Origin: Streptomyces sp. Edi2
GTDB taxonomy: Bacteria; Actinomycetota; Actinomycetes; Streptomycetales; Streptomycetaceae
NCBI RefSeq assembly: GCF_040253635.1
Contig: NZ_JBEJGX010000003.1
Coordinates: forward strand, 3,968,001-4,032,000
DNA length: 64,000 bases
Direction: 5' to 3'
Program-made: the position numbers and the translations under genes
The notes under the pieces: generated by a model
Database searches by the model: none
Told to the model about the DNA's origin: nothing
What the model saw: the letters and a program-made list of their open reading frames with translations, nothing else
Shown here: piece after piece, positions 39,762 to 48,545 of the stretch
Position numbering within the stretch: the stretch's first letter is position 1
Layout: the number at the start of each line of letters is the position of its first letter

Positions 39762-39791
39762 GGGCGGCCCGGGATGTTTCCCGGACCGCCC
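39762..39791 (-). terminator. Hairpin after the geranylgeranyl-reductase gene
   Basis: Arms 39762-39774 and 39779-39791 form a 13-bp stem with one mismatch and a 4-base loop. It lies 76 bp beyond the stop of the minus-strand reductase gene. Confidence 0.6.
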
Positions 39792-39867
39792 GTGGGGCGC
39801 TCGCCAGGGGCAGGCACCGGGGCTCCCGCCCGGCGCCGGAGCCTCGTGAAGGCCCGGCGACCCGGCC

Positions 39868-41181
39868 TCAGGCCTTCGGCGCGACCTTGCTCAGGCCGTT
39901 GATGATGCGGTCCATCGCGTCGCCGCCCGTGGGGTCGGTGAGGTTGGCGAGCATCTTGAGGGTGAAGCGCATCAGCAGCGGGTGGGTCAGACCGCGCTGG
40001 GTGGCGATCTTCATGACCTTGGGGTTGCCGATGAGCTTCACGAAGGCGCGGCCCAGGGAGTAGTAGCCGCCGTAGGTGTCCTTGAGGATCTTCGGGTAGC
40101 GCTGCAGGGCCAGTTCGCGCTGCGCGTACGTGGCGCGGGCGTGCGCCTGCACGATGACCTCGGCGGCGATCGCGCCGGACTCCATGGCGTAGGCGATGCC
40201 CTCGCCGTTGAACGGGTTGACCAGGCCGCCCGCGTCGCCGACCAGCAGCAGGCCCTTGGTGTAGTGCGGCTGGCGGTTGAACGCCATGGGGAGCGCGGCG
40301 CCACGGATCGGCCCGGTCATGTTCTCCGGCGTGTAGCCCCACTCGGCGGGCATCGAGGCGCACCACGCCTTGAGGATCTCGCGCCAGTCCAGCTCCTTGA
40401 AGGCGGAGCTGGAGTTGAGGATGCCGAGGCCGACGTTGCTGGTCCCGTCGCCCATGCCGAAGATCCAGCCGTAGCCGGGCAGCAGCCGGTCCTCGGCGCC
40501 GCGGCGGTCCCACAGCTCCAGCCAGGACTCCAGGTAGTCGTCGTCGTGCCGGGGCGAGGTGAAGTACGTCCGCACGGCCACGCCCATGGGACGGTCCTCG
40601 CGCCGGTGCAGCCCCATGGCCAGGGAGAGCCGGGTGGAGTTGCCGTCGGCGGCGACCACGAGCGGGGCGTGGAAGGTGACCGGGGTCTTCTCCTCGCCGA
40701 GCTTGGCGTGCACGCCCGTGATGTGGCCGGTCAGGTCGTTGATGATCGGCGCGCCCACGTTGCAGCGCTCGTACAGCCGCGCGCCGGCCTTCTGCGCCTG
40801 CCGGGCCAGCTGCTCGTCGAAGTCGTCGCGCTTACGGACCAGTCCGTAGTCGGGGTAGGAGGCCAGATCCGGCCAATCGAGCTGGAGGCGGGAGCCGCCG
40901 CCGATGATCCGCAGGCCCTTGTTGCGCAGCCAGCCCGCTTCTTCGGAGATGTCGATCCCCATCGCGACCAGCTGCTTGGTGGCGCGCGGGGTCAGCCCGT
41001 CGCCGCAGACCTTCTCGCGCGGGAATGCGGTCTTCTCCAGCAGGAGCACGTCCAGACCGGACTTGGCGAGGTGGTAGGCGGTCGCCGAGCCGGCGGGCCC
41101 GGCACCGACGACGATCACGTCCGCGCTGTGCTCCGAGCGGGCGCTGGTCACGGAATCGGTCACGGACGCGGACTCGGTCAC
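39868..41181 (-). CDS. Geranylgeranyl reductase family flavoprotein, probable menaquinone side-chain reductase (MenJ-like)
   Basis: Protein of 437 aa. The FAD motif is VIVVGAGPAGSATAYHLAK near residue 22; EKTAFPREKVCGDGLTPRA and GLLLVGDAGGLVNPFNGEG complete the family signature. Members saturate isoprenoid double bonds of archaeal lipids, chlorophyll side chains or, for MenJ in mycobacteria, the menaquinone tail. The neighbouring MenG, mqnC and mqnA genes favour menaquinone as substrate. GTG 41181 has GGGAG about ten bases upstream; a longer open frame to 41232 exists. Confidence 0.85.
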   Translation of the reverse strand: MTESASVTDSVTSARSEHSADVIVVGAGPAGSATAYHLAKSGLDVLLLEKTAFPREKVCGDGLTPRATKQLVAMGIDISEEAGWLRNKGLRIIGGGSRLQLDWPDLASYPDYGLVRKRDDFDEQLARQAQKAGARLYERCNVGAPIINDLTGHITGVHAKLGEEKTPVTFHAPLVVAADGNSTRLSLAMGLHRREDRPMGVAVRTYFTSPRHDDDYLESWLELWDRRGAEDRLLPGYGWIFGMGDGTSNVGLGILNSSSAFKELDWREILKAWCASMPAEWGYTPENMTGPIRGAALPMAFNRQPHYTKGLLLVGDAGGLVNPFNGEGIAYAMESGAIAAEVIVQAHARATYAQRELALQRYPKILKDTYGGYYSLGRAFVKLIGNPKVMKIATQRGLTHPLLMRFTLKMLANLTDPTGGDAMDRIINGLSKVAPKA

Positions 41182-41285
41182 GGTGCTGTCTCCCGGAAGT
41201 CGATATCTGGATTTCTGGGTGCCGACCGGCACCGGGCACGTCAGTCTATGGGGGTCGTGGTGATCAGAACCTGAAGGGTTGTGCC

Positions 41286-41816
41286 GTGAAGTCTGTGAAC
41301 ACCCCGCCCGTGGACCGGCCGCTTCCTGCCGTCGAACTGCGTGTGCCCACCGATGAGGACGCGATGAACTGGCACCGGGTCTTCAACGACCCGGACGTCA
41401 TGGAATTCCACGGCGGCACACCGGCCGAACTCTCCGTCTACGAGGAGCTCACCGCGCGCCAGCGCAGGCACCACGCGGAGCGGGGATTCTGCCTGTACAC
41501 GCTGGTGGATCCGGCGGACGGCGCGGTCCTCGGCTTCGCCGGCGCCCAGCCGTGGCCGTGGGACTGGGGCCCGGCGGGCGAGATCGAGATCGGGTGGCGG
41601 CTGGGGCGCGCCTCCTGGGGCAAGGGCTACGCCACCGCCGCGGCGCAGGCCGCGCTGGCGGCCGTCCGCACGGCCGGCGTCCGCCGTGTGGTCTCCCTGG
41701 TGGACGCGCACAACGAGCGGTCGATCGCGGTGACCCGGCGGCTGGGAATGCGGCGGGCGGAGATGGTGATCACACCCGCGCAGCGGACGGCGTACTGCCA
41801 CCGGCTGGAGGTGTGA
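41286..41816 (+). CDS. GNAT-family acetyltransferase (RimJ/RimL-like)
   Basis: Protein of 176 aa. An N-terminal PAVELRVPTDEDAMNWHRVFNDPDVMEF start is typical of RimJ-type GNATs. The acetyl-CoA loop is RASWGKGYATAAAQAAL, followed by VVSLVDAHNERSIAVTRRLGMR. The substrate is unknown. GTG 41286 is chosen for GAAGGG upstream; GTG 41295 is an alternative. It is divergent from the reductase gene across a 104-bp region. Confidence 0.88.
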   Translation: MKSVNTPPVDRPLPAVELRVPTDEDAMNWHRVFNDPDVMEFHGGTPAELSVYEELTARQRRHHAERGFCLYTLVDPADGAVLGFAGAQPWPWDWGPAGEIEIGWRLGRASWGKGYATAAAQAALAAVRTAGVRRVVSLVDAHNERSIAVTRRLGMRRAEMVITPAQRTAYCHRLEV

Positions 41817-41892
41817 GCGACCGGCGGGGCGGGGGCCGGGCGGCGCGACGGGGCCGGCGTCCGGCGTCAGCCCCGGCCGTCAGCCCTCGCCG

Positions 41893-42594
41893 TCAGCTCC
41901 CGGCCGGCTTGCGCCCCCGGTGCATCGCCACGATGCCGCCGGTCAGATTGCGCCAGGCCACCTCACTCCAGCCCACGCCCTGCAGCCGGGCGGCGAGTTC
42001 GGGCTGGTTCGGCCAGGTGCGGATGGACTCGGCGAGGTAGACGTAGGCGTCCGGGTTGCTGCTGACCGCGCGGGCGACCGGCGGCAGCGCGCGCATCAGG
42101 TACTCGGTGTAGACGGTCCGGAACGGCGCCCAGGTCGGCTCGCTGAACTCGCAGATCACGACCCGGCCGCCGGGCTTGGTGACCCGGTACAGCTCGGCCA
42201 GCGCGGCGTCGGTGTCCTGGATGTTGCGCAGCCCGAAGGAGATGGTGACGGCGTCGAACACCCCGTCCGCGAACGGCAGCCGGGTGCCGTCACCGGCCGT
42301 GAACGGCAGCCACGGGTGCCGCTTTTTGCCCTCCCCCAGCATGCCGACGGAGAAGTCGCACGGCACGACGTAGGCGCCGCTGCGCGCGAACGGCAGCGAG
42401 GAGGTGCCCGTACCGGCCGCGAGGTCGAGCACCCGCTCGGCGGGCCGGGCGGCCACCGCACGGTCCACCTCCTTGCGCCACAGCCGCGCCTGCCCCAGGG
42501 ACAGCACATCGTTGGTGAGGTCGTACCGTGCCGCCACGTCGTCGAACATCGCGGCGACTTCGTGCGGCTGCTTGTCCAGGGATGCTCGGGTCAC
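41893..42594 (-). CDS. menG: Demethylmenaquinone methyltransferase
   Basis: Protein of 233 aa (UbiE/COQ5 family). It starts [31 protein letters not shown]; the SAM motif is [13 protein letters not shown], and [18 protein letters not shown] and [10 protein letters not shown] are family blocks. It transfers the last methyl group to give menaquinone. GTG 42594 is chosen by family start; the ribosome site is weak. The gene lies among other menaquinone genes. Confidence 0.94.
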   Translation of the reverse strand: MTRASLDKQPHEVAAMFDDVAARYDLTNDVLSLGQARLWRKEVDRAVAARPAERVLDLAAGTGTSSLPFARSGAYVVPCDFSVGMLGEGKKRHPWLPFTAGDGTRLPFADGVFDAVTISFGLRNIQDTDAALAELYRVTKPGGRVVICEFSEPTWAPFRTVYTEYLMRALPPVARAVSSNPDAYVYLAESIRTWPNQPELAARLQGVGWSEVAWRNLTGGIVAMHRGRKPAGS

Positions 42595-42657
42595 CCGGCC
42601 ATTGTCCACCGTGCCGGGGGCCGCGCCCGCACCGGGCACGGCCCGGCACGCCCGCCG

Positions 42658-43296
42658 TCAGCGGCGGCGGTACACCAGGCGGCCGGCGAGGACGGTGGCC
42701 AGGCACGTTCCGGCCCCGTGCAGCCGTAGCGCGCGGGCCGGCAGCTCGTCGACCGGGACGTCGAAGACCGCGAGATCCGCCGGCCGGCCCTCGGCGAGGT
42801 CGCCGCCCAGCACGGCGCTCAGCGGCTGCACGGCAAAGACGTCGAGTGTGGCCGCGGCTTCGTGCCCTTCCCGTGGAGCGCACACGCGCAGGCCGGAGCG
42901 CGCCACGGCCGTGCGCACCGGCGTCCGGCGGAAGGGCCCGGCCACCGCGGTCGTGCCGTGCTGGAGCATGCGCTGCAAGCCGCGCCGGGCGCTCGCCCCC
43001 CAGCGCGCATCGTCCATCGGGAGCGCCGCGAGCGCGTCGCCGGTGAGCGGTTCGGTGCCCAGCTCGTCGGCCTCCCGCGGATCCGGGTGGTAGGCCGCTT
43101 CGAGCAGCGCCGCCGCCTGGTGATTGACCAGCCCGGGCGTCATCAGCCCGGGCCAGCGCCGCACCCTGGCCTGCGGCCACGCGGCCGTCATCCGCTCCAG
43201 CGTCCCGACGCCCGCGATCGCACCGCCGTCGACGGCCACGGCGTCACACCGCGGACCGGCCCCGAACACCGCGTCGGCTGCGTGAATCGTCAGCAC
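42658..43296 (-). CDS. Amidohydrolase-like protein lacking the metal-binding core (imidazolonepropionase-like)
   Basis: Protein of 212 aa. Both ends resemble amidohydrolases: the start has beta-strands and PGLMTPGLVNHQ, and the end has GDLAEGRPADLAVFDV, LVYRRR. The catalytic barrel centre is missing, and the HxH after PGLVN is replaced by NHQAAALL, so metal binding is unlikely. Full enzymes have about 400 aa. It lies between the MenG gene and mqnC, where an aminofutalosine deaminase of this superfamily would fit, but this one looks inactive. Possibly a structural or relic protein conserved in this locus. Confidence 0.65.
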   Translation of the reverse strand: MLTIHAADAVFGAGPRCDAVAVDGGAIAGVGTLERMTAAWPQARVRRWPGLMTPGLVNHQAAALLEAAYHPDPREADELGTEPLTGDALAALPMDDARWGASARRGLQRMLQHGTTAVAGPFRRTPVRTAVARSGLRVCAPREGHEAAATLDVFAVQPLSAVLGGDLAEGRPADLAVFDVPVDELPARALRLHGAGTCLATVLAGRLVYRRR

Positions 43297-43334
43297 GGCC
43301 GCTCAGCTCACTTCCGACGCCGCCCGCAGGGCGC

Positions 43335-44534
43335 TCAGTTGGCCTCGACGAGCTTCAGCTCCGGATGCGCCGTGCCGCCCTCGATCGCCGTCGACGACAG
43401 ATGCGAGACGACCTTGTCGTCGACCGGGTCGTTGGCCGGATCGTCGTGGACGAGCAGGTGCTCGTACGTGGTCGCGCGCTGCGCCGGGACCCGGTCCGCC
43501 TTGCGGATCAGGTCGATGATCTCCATGCGGTTGGAGCGGTGCTTGGCGCCGGCGGAGGAGACGACGTTCTCCTCCAGCATGATCGAGCCCAGGTCGTCCG
43601 CGCCGTAGTGCAGCGACAGCTGGCCGATCTCCTTGCCGGTGGTCAGCCACGAGCCCTGGATGTGCGCGACGTTGTCGAGGAAGATCCGGCCGATGGCGAT
43701 CATGCGCAGGTACTCGAAGAGGGTGGCCTGCGTCTGGCCCTTCAGGTGGTTGTTCTCCGGCTGGTAGGTGTACGGGATGAAGGCGCGGAAGCCGCCCGTA
43801 CGGTCCTGGACGTCCCGGATCATCCGCAGGTGCTCGATCCGCTCGGCGTTGGTCTCGCCGGTGCCCATGAGCATGGTGGAGGTGGACTCGACACCCAGCT
43901 TGTGGGCCGCCTCCATGATCTCCAGCCAGCGCTCGCCGGACTCCTTCAGCGGCGCGATGGCCTTACGGGGACGGGCGGGCAGGAGCTCGGCGCCGGCACC
44001 CGCGAAGGAGTCCAGGCCCGCGGCGTGGATGCGCGAGATCGCCTCCTCGGCCGACACCTTGGAGATCCGCGCCATGTGCTCGATCTCGGAGGCCCCGAGG
44101 GAGTGGATGACCAGCTGCGGGAACGCCTTCTTGATGGCGGAGAAGTGCTCTTCGTAGTACTCGACGCCGTAGTCCGGGTGGTGGCCGCCCTGGAACATGA
44201 TCTGGGTGCCGCCCAGTTCGACCGTCTCCGCGCAGCGGCGCAGGATGTCGTCGAGATCGCGGGTCCAGCCCTTGGCGGTGTCCTTGGGCGCGGCGTAGAA
44301 GGCGCAGAACCTGCAGGCCGTCACGCACACATTGGTGTAGTTGATGTTGCGCTCGATGATGTACGTCGCGATGTGCTCGGTGCCGGCGTAGCGGCGGCGG
44401 CGCACGGCGTCGGCGGCCTGGCCCAGCGCATGCAGCGGAGCGGAGCGGTACAGGTCGAGCGCTTCCTGTGGCGTGATGCGGCCGCCCTGGGCGGCGCGGT
44501 CGAGTACGGACTGGAGGTCGGCGTTCTCGGTCAC
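43335..44534 (-). CDS. mqnC: Cyclic dehypoxanthine futalosine synthase (radical SAM)
   Basis: Protein of 399 aa. The radical SAM cluster is held by Cys70, Cys74 and Cys77 (CVTACRFC) after ERNINYTNV. Other blocks are GGTQIMFQGGHHPDYGVEYY, TSTMLMGTGETNAERI and ENVVSSAGA, all characteristic of MqnC. It cyclises dehypoxanthine futalosine in the futalosine route to menaquinone. GTG 44534 follows AAAGGGA. It is 38 bp from the amidohydrolase-like gene. Confidence 0.95.
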   Translation of the reverse strand: MTENADLQSVLDRAAQGGRITPQEALDLYRSAPLHALGQAADAVRRRRYAGTEHIATYIIERNINYTNVCVTACRFCAFYAAPKDTAKGWTRDLDDILRRCAETVELGGTQIMFQGGHHPDYGVEYYEEHFSAIKKAFPQLVIHSLGASEIEHMARISKVSAEEAISRIHAAGLDSFAGAGAELLPARPRKAIAPLKESGERWLEIMEAAHKLGVESTSTMLMGTGETNAERIEHLRMIRDVQDRTGGFRAFIPYTYQPENNHLKGQTQATLFEYLRMIAIGRIFLDNVAHIQGSWLTTGKEIGQLSLHYGADDLGSIMLEENVVSSAGAKHRSNRMEIIDLIRKADRVPAQRATTYEHLLVHDDPANDPVDDKVVSHLSSTAIEGGTAHPELKLVEAN

Positions 44535-44665
44535 CGGGGCGTCCCTTTCGCAGGCGGGCATCACGAACTGAACCAGCGTACGTCAGGGGTACGACAGCGC
44601 CGTCGCCGGTCAGCCGGGCGGGCGGGGTTCCGGCGGCGCCCGGGGCCGGCGCCGGTCGGCGAGCG

Positions 44666-44751
44666 GACAGTGCCCAGCGGTCTGCAGCCGGACAGCGCCC
44701 GGGGAACGAAGACGCGACAGCGCCCGGAGCTGGAGACGGGACAGCGCATGG
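44666..44751. repeat. Tandem array of four units, 24-25 bp
   Basis: GACAGYGCCC (or GACAGCGCAT in the last) begins units at 44666, 44691, 44716 and 44740. The 249-bp gap between mqnC and the kinase gene otherwise shows nothing recognisable. Confidence 0.75.
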
Positions 44752-44783
44752 CGGCGGCGGCCCCTGCCCGTCCCGGCCGCGCC

Positions 44784-46697
44784 TCAACGCTTGGTCAATG
44801 TCGCCTTCGGCGTGCCGCCCGCGTCGTCCTGCGAGGAGAAGCCGAGCGTGCCGTCCTTGCCGAGCGCGTACGTCACACGGGACTTGTTGCCCGTACAGCC
44901 GGGCCCCTGCCTGCCGTCCGGCCGTTCCATGAGCACCAGCCGCCGCGCCGTGGCCGACTCCAGCTTCGCCTTCGCCTGACACTTCACCAGCACCGCGTCA
45001 TAGGTGGTGTGGATGACGTAATCGCCTTTGCCGCCGGGCTTGATGACGCTGGTGATCGTGCCGTTGGGGATGCCGTGCACCGTGGTGACGCTGCCCGTCC
45101 AGGTGCCGAGGAAGGCCTTGGCCACCGTGGCGTGCCCGGCCGCGTCCCCCGGTCCGGTGGGCCGGGACGTCGGCGCATCGCCGGCCGGCGGCCTGGCGCC
45201 CGGCTGCGCCCTGTTGTCCGTGCCGCCGTCTCCACCCGGCATCAGATGGAAGACGAACCCGGCCGTCGTGGCGGCGGCGAGCGCACCTGCCACCGACAGC
45301 ACCAGCGTGCAGCTCATCCGCCGCGGCCGGCCCGGGCCGCCGGCCGCGGCGGACAACGCGATCCGCCGCTCCTTGGGGGCGGCAGGCGGCGCCCCGGTGG
45401 GCAGGTCGGCGATGCCGGAGGCGGACGGCGGACGGTCCGGGCCGGTGGCCGCGGGGTGGCCGGCACCGGCCGTCGCAGGATGGCTGCAGGCCGTCGCGGG
45501 GTGCCCGTGACCGGCAGCCGCGGAGGACGCCGCGGCCCCGGCCACAGGCCAGGACGGCGGCTGCGACGGAGGGCCGGGCGGCTGACCGGGGAGGCCGGCG
45601 GCGCCCGGCGGCGGCCCGGGCGGCCCGGCCGGAAGCGGACTCTCGAACGGCACCAGCCCGGACGGCGCGCCGTGGGAGGGATCTATCGCCGCATATGAGG
45701 GATCCGGCGGCCCGAACGCCCCGCCCGGAGACGTTCCCGCCCCACCCGTCGATACCCCTGCCGCGCCCCCGGCTTCCGCCGTCCCCTCCCCCGCATCCAG
45801 GTTCAGCAGCTCCACCGCCTGCCGGCTGACCCGCTCGACCAGCGGGCCGGGCAGCCACCCGGCCCGCACCAGACCCGTCGCGCCCCCGCTCCCCTCCCCC
45901 GCGAGACAAGCCGCCAACGCCTCCGGGACGGGCCGGGCCGCAGGGTCCTTGGCAAGCGCGCCGGCCACCGACTCCCGCAGGTCGCCGCTGAGCCGGGAGC
46001 CCAACTCGGGCTCCTCGTGCACGACCTTGTAGAGCAGGGCAGCGGAGGAATCACCCGAGAACGGACTGAGGCCGGTCGCCGCAAAAGCCAGCACCGCACC
46101 GAGCGAGAAGACATCCGCGGCGCCCGTGGCCGCCTTGTCCAGGATCTGCTCGGGCGCCATATAACCGGGCGACCCCACCGAGACCCCGGTCGAGGTCAGC
46201 GAGGCGGTGCCCGCCATGGCCCGCGCGATCCCGAAGTCGATCAGCAGCGGCCCGTCCAGCGTCAGCAGCACATTGGACGGCTTGACGTCCCGGTGCACCA
46301 GCCCGAGCGCATGCACCGCGGCCAGCGCCTCGGCCAGCCCGGCGCCCAGCGCCCGTACGGAGTGCTCCGCCAGCGGTCCGAAGTCGGCAACGGCCTGCGC
46401 GAGCGAGGGGCCCGCGGCGTAGCCGGTGGCGACCCAGGGCACGGCCGCGTCCGGGTCGGCGTCCAGCACCGGGGCGGTCCAGGCGCCGCCCACCCGCCGC
46501 GCCGACTCGATCTCACGCCGGAACCGCGCACGGAACTGGTCGTCCGCGGCGAAATGCGCATGGACGACCTTCACGGCGACGGTGCGACCGCCCGCGCTGC
46601 GCCCGAGATAGACCCGCCCCATCCCGCCCGCGCCGAGCCGGCGCAGCAGCCGGTACCCGCCCAGGACCCGTGGATCATCCGCTGCCAACGCCTCCAT
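44784..46697 (-). CDS. Membrane-anchored Ser/Thr protein kinase (PknB-like)
   Basis: Protein of 637 aa. The Hanks-type kinase domain (15-275) has the glycine loop LGAGGMGRVYLG, Lys43 in VAVKVV, catalytic Asp137 in HRDVKPSN, DFGIA and GSPGYMAPEQ. A Pro/Gly/Ala/His-rich juxtamembrane region (about 310-490) leads to one membrane helix (LVLSVAGALAAATTAGFVF), then an extracellular domain of about 120 residues with two Cys (VKCQAKAK, GPGCTGN). The extracellular ligand is unknown. ATG 46697 has GGGGGAGG upstream. It lies between mqnC and mqnA without an evident metabolic link. Confidence 0.93.
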   Translation of the reverse strand: MEALAADDPRVLGGYRLLRRLGAGGMGRVYLGRSAGGRTVAVKVVHAHFAADDQFRARFRREIESARRVGGAWTAPVLDADPDAAVPWVATGYAAGPSLAQAVADFGPLAEHSVRALGAGLAEALAAVHALGLVHRDVKPSNVLLTLDGPLLIDFGIARAMAGTASLTSTGVSVGSPGYMAPEQILDKAATGAADVFSLGAVLAFAATGLSPFSGDSSAALLYKVVHEEPELGSRLSGDLRESVAGALAKDPAARPVPEALAACLAGEGSGGATGLVRAGWLPGPLVERVSRQAVELLNLDAGEGTAEAGGAAGVSTGGAGTSPGGAFGPPDPSYAAIDPSHGAPSGLVPFESPLPAGPPGPPPGAAGLPGQPPGPPSQPPSWPVAGAAASSAAAGHGHPATACSHPATAGAGHPAATGPDRPPSASGIADLPTGAPPAAPKERRIALSAAAGGPGRPRRMSCTLVLSVAGALAAATTAGFVFHLMPGGDGGTDNRAQPGARPPAGDAPTSRPTGPGDAAGHATVAKAFLGTWTGSVTTVHGIPNGTITSVIKPGGKGDYVIHTTYDAVLVKCQAKAKLESATARRLVLMERPDGRQGPGCTGNKSRVTYALGKDGTLGFSSQDDAGGTPKATLTKR

Positions 46698-46827
46698 GGC
46701 GCCTCCCCCTCGATACGGCGCACCCAGCTTATGGCCCGGGCCCTGCCGGGCCCCCGCACCGGTCCGCAGGCGCCCGTGCCACACCGCTCCGGGGCAACGC
46801 CACGGGCCGAGACGGCTCACCCGCCGA

Positions 46828-47736
<909 letters not shown>

Positions 47737-47881
47737 CTAGACCTGTGTCCCCGGGGGCAGAGCGGCGGGGCGGCGTATGGACGTTAGTGCCATCGGTTAA
47801 ACGTGATCTTTGGCTCTTCCGCCTCAGGAGCAGCACATGCTACGCTCAGCGCAAGTTGCAGTTTGGTTTCCCTTGCAGTAC

Positions 47882-47914
47882 AGAGCCTGCGGAGCATGTG
47901 ACCCCGCAGGCTCT
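47882..47914 (+). promoter_or_regulatory. Stem-loop in the leader of the cold-shock gene
   Basis: AGAGCCTGCGG (47882-47892) pairs perfectly with CCGCAGGCTCT (47904-47914), loop 11 bases, followed by TGTAGTTTC. It sits 63 bp before the ATG. It may be an attenuator or temperature-sensitive leader structure, or simply a terminator-like stem. Confidence 0.55.
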
Positions 47915-47976
47915 TGTAGTTTCAGACTTCTTTGCAGGTTCTGGAGCAGGGCAACCCTTTGGCCCAAGGAGGGCTT

Positions 47977-48180
47977 ATGGCTACCGGAACCGTCAAGTGG
48001 TTCAACGCTGAAAAGGGCTTCGGCTTCATCGCCCAGGACGGCGGCGGCCCGGATGTCTTCGTCCACTACTCGGCGATCAACGCCTCTGGCTTCCGCTCCC
48101 TGGAGGAGAACCAGCAGGTGAACTTCGACGTCACGCAGGGCCCGAAGGGTCCGCAGGCGGAGAACGTCACGCCGGTCTAA
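47977..48180 (+). CDS. Cold-shock domain protein (CspA family)
   Basis: Protein of 67 aa. It has the RNA-binding motifs KGFGFI and DVFVHYSAI, and starts [14 protein letters not shown]. It binds single-stranded RNA/DNA. ATG 47977 has AAGGAGGG upstream, an excellent site; an in-frame extension to 47932 is not used. Streptomycetes carry several such genes; one next to mqnA is known in S. coelicolor. Confidence 0.96.
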   Translation: MATGTVKWFNAEKGFGFIAQDGGGPDVFVHYSAINASGFRSLEENQQVNFDVTQGPKGPQAENVTPV

Positions 48181-48227
48181 GTTGCCCGGCCCGGAATTCC
48201 TTCCAGGTCGCCCCTAAGCAGTACCCA

Positions 48228-48276
48228 AGGAGCCTCGCTCCGCCACTTCGGTGGCGAGCGGGGCTCCTGCCTTTTG
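48228..48276 (+). terminator. Terminator of the cold-shock gene
   Basis: Arms 48228-48246 and 48251-48268 with a TTCG tetraloop form a stem of about 18 pairs with one bulge and one G-U pair, followed by CCTTTTG. Confidence 0.9.
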
Positions 48277-48495
48277 TTTGCCGCACGGTAAATGTCGGCT
48301 GCATGAATTTTCACCGTCGGGTACCTGACACACCCGAATGGCGGGCGCAATACGGAATTGCCGAGGCATTGTGCGCCCGGCCCGTACGCCCTCTCGGCGA
48401 CGGACCGGGCGCACTGCCGGGACGGCGGAATACCGGTGCGGCACGCCCGTCCGTTCCCTCTGCCGAGCGGCACCTGCTGGGCAGCGGCGACGGAC

Positions 48496-48543
48496 CGGCT
48501 GCCGCCCGGCCACGGACCAGCTGGTCCCGGCTGCCGCCCGGCC
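48496..48543. repeat. Direct repeat CGGCTGCCGCCCGGCC, two copies 32 bp apart
   Basis: Copies at 48496-48511 and 48528-48543 lie immediately downstream of the eccC stop (48546). The gap 48277-48545 also has a 7-bp stem GGGCGCA/TGCGCCC (48343-48349, 48372-48378) that may end the eccC transcript. Confidence 0.6.
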
Positions 48544-48545
48544 GG

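Noticed and set aside
39668..39867. Short GC-rich hairpins as small RNA genes
   Set aside because: The best stem (39762-39791) is explained as a terminator of the reductase gene; no promoter-like sequence or separate RNA was evident.
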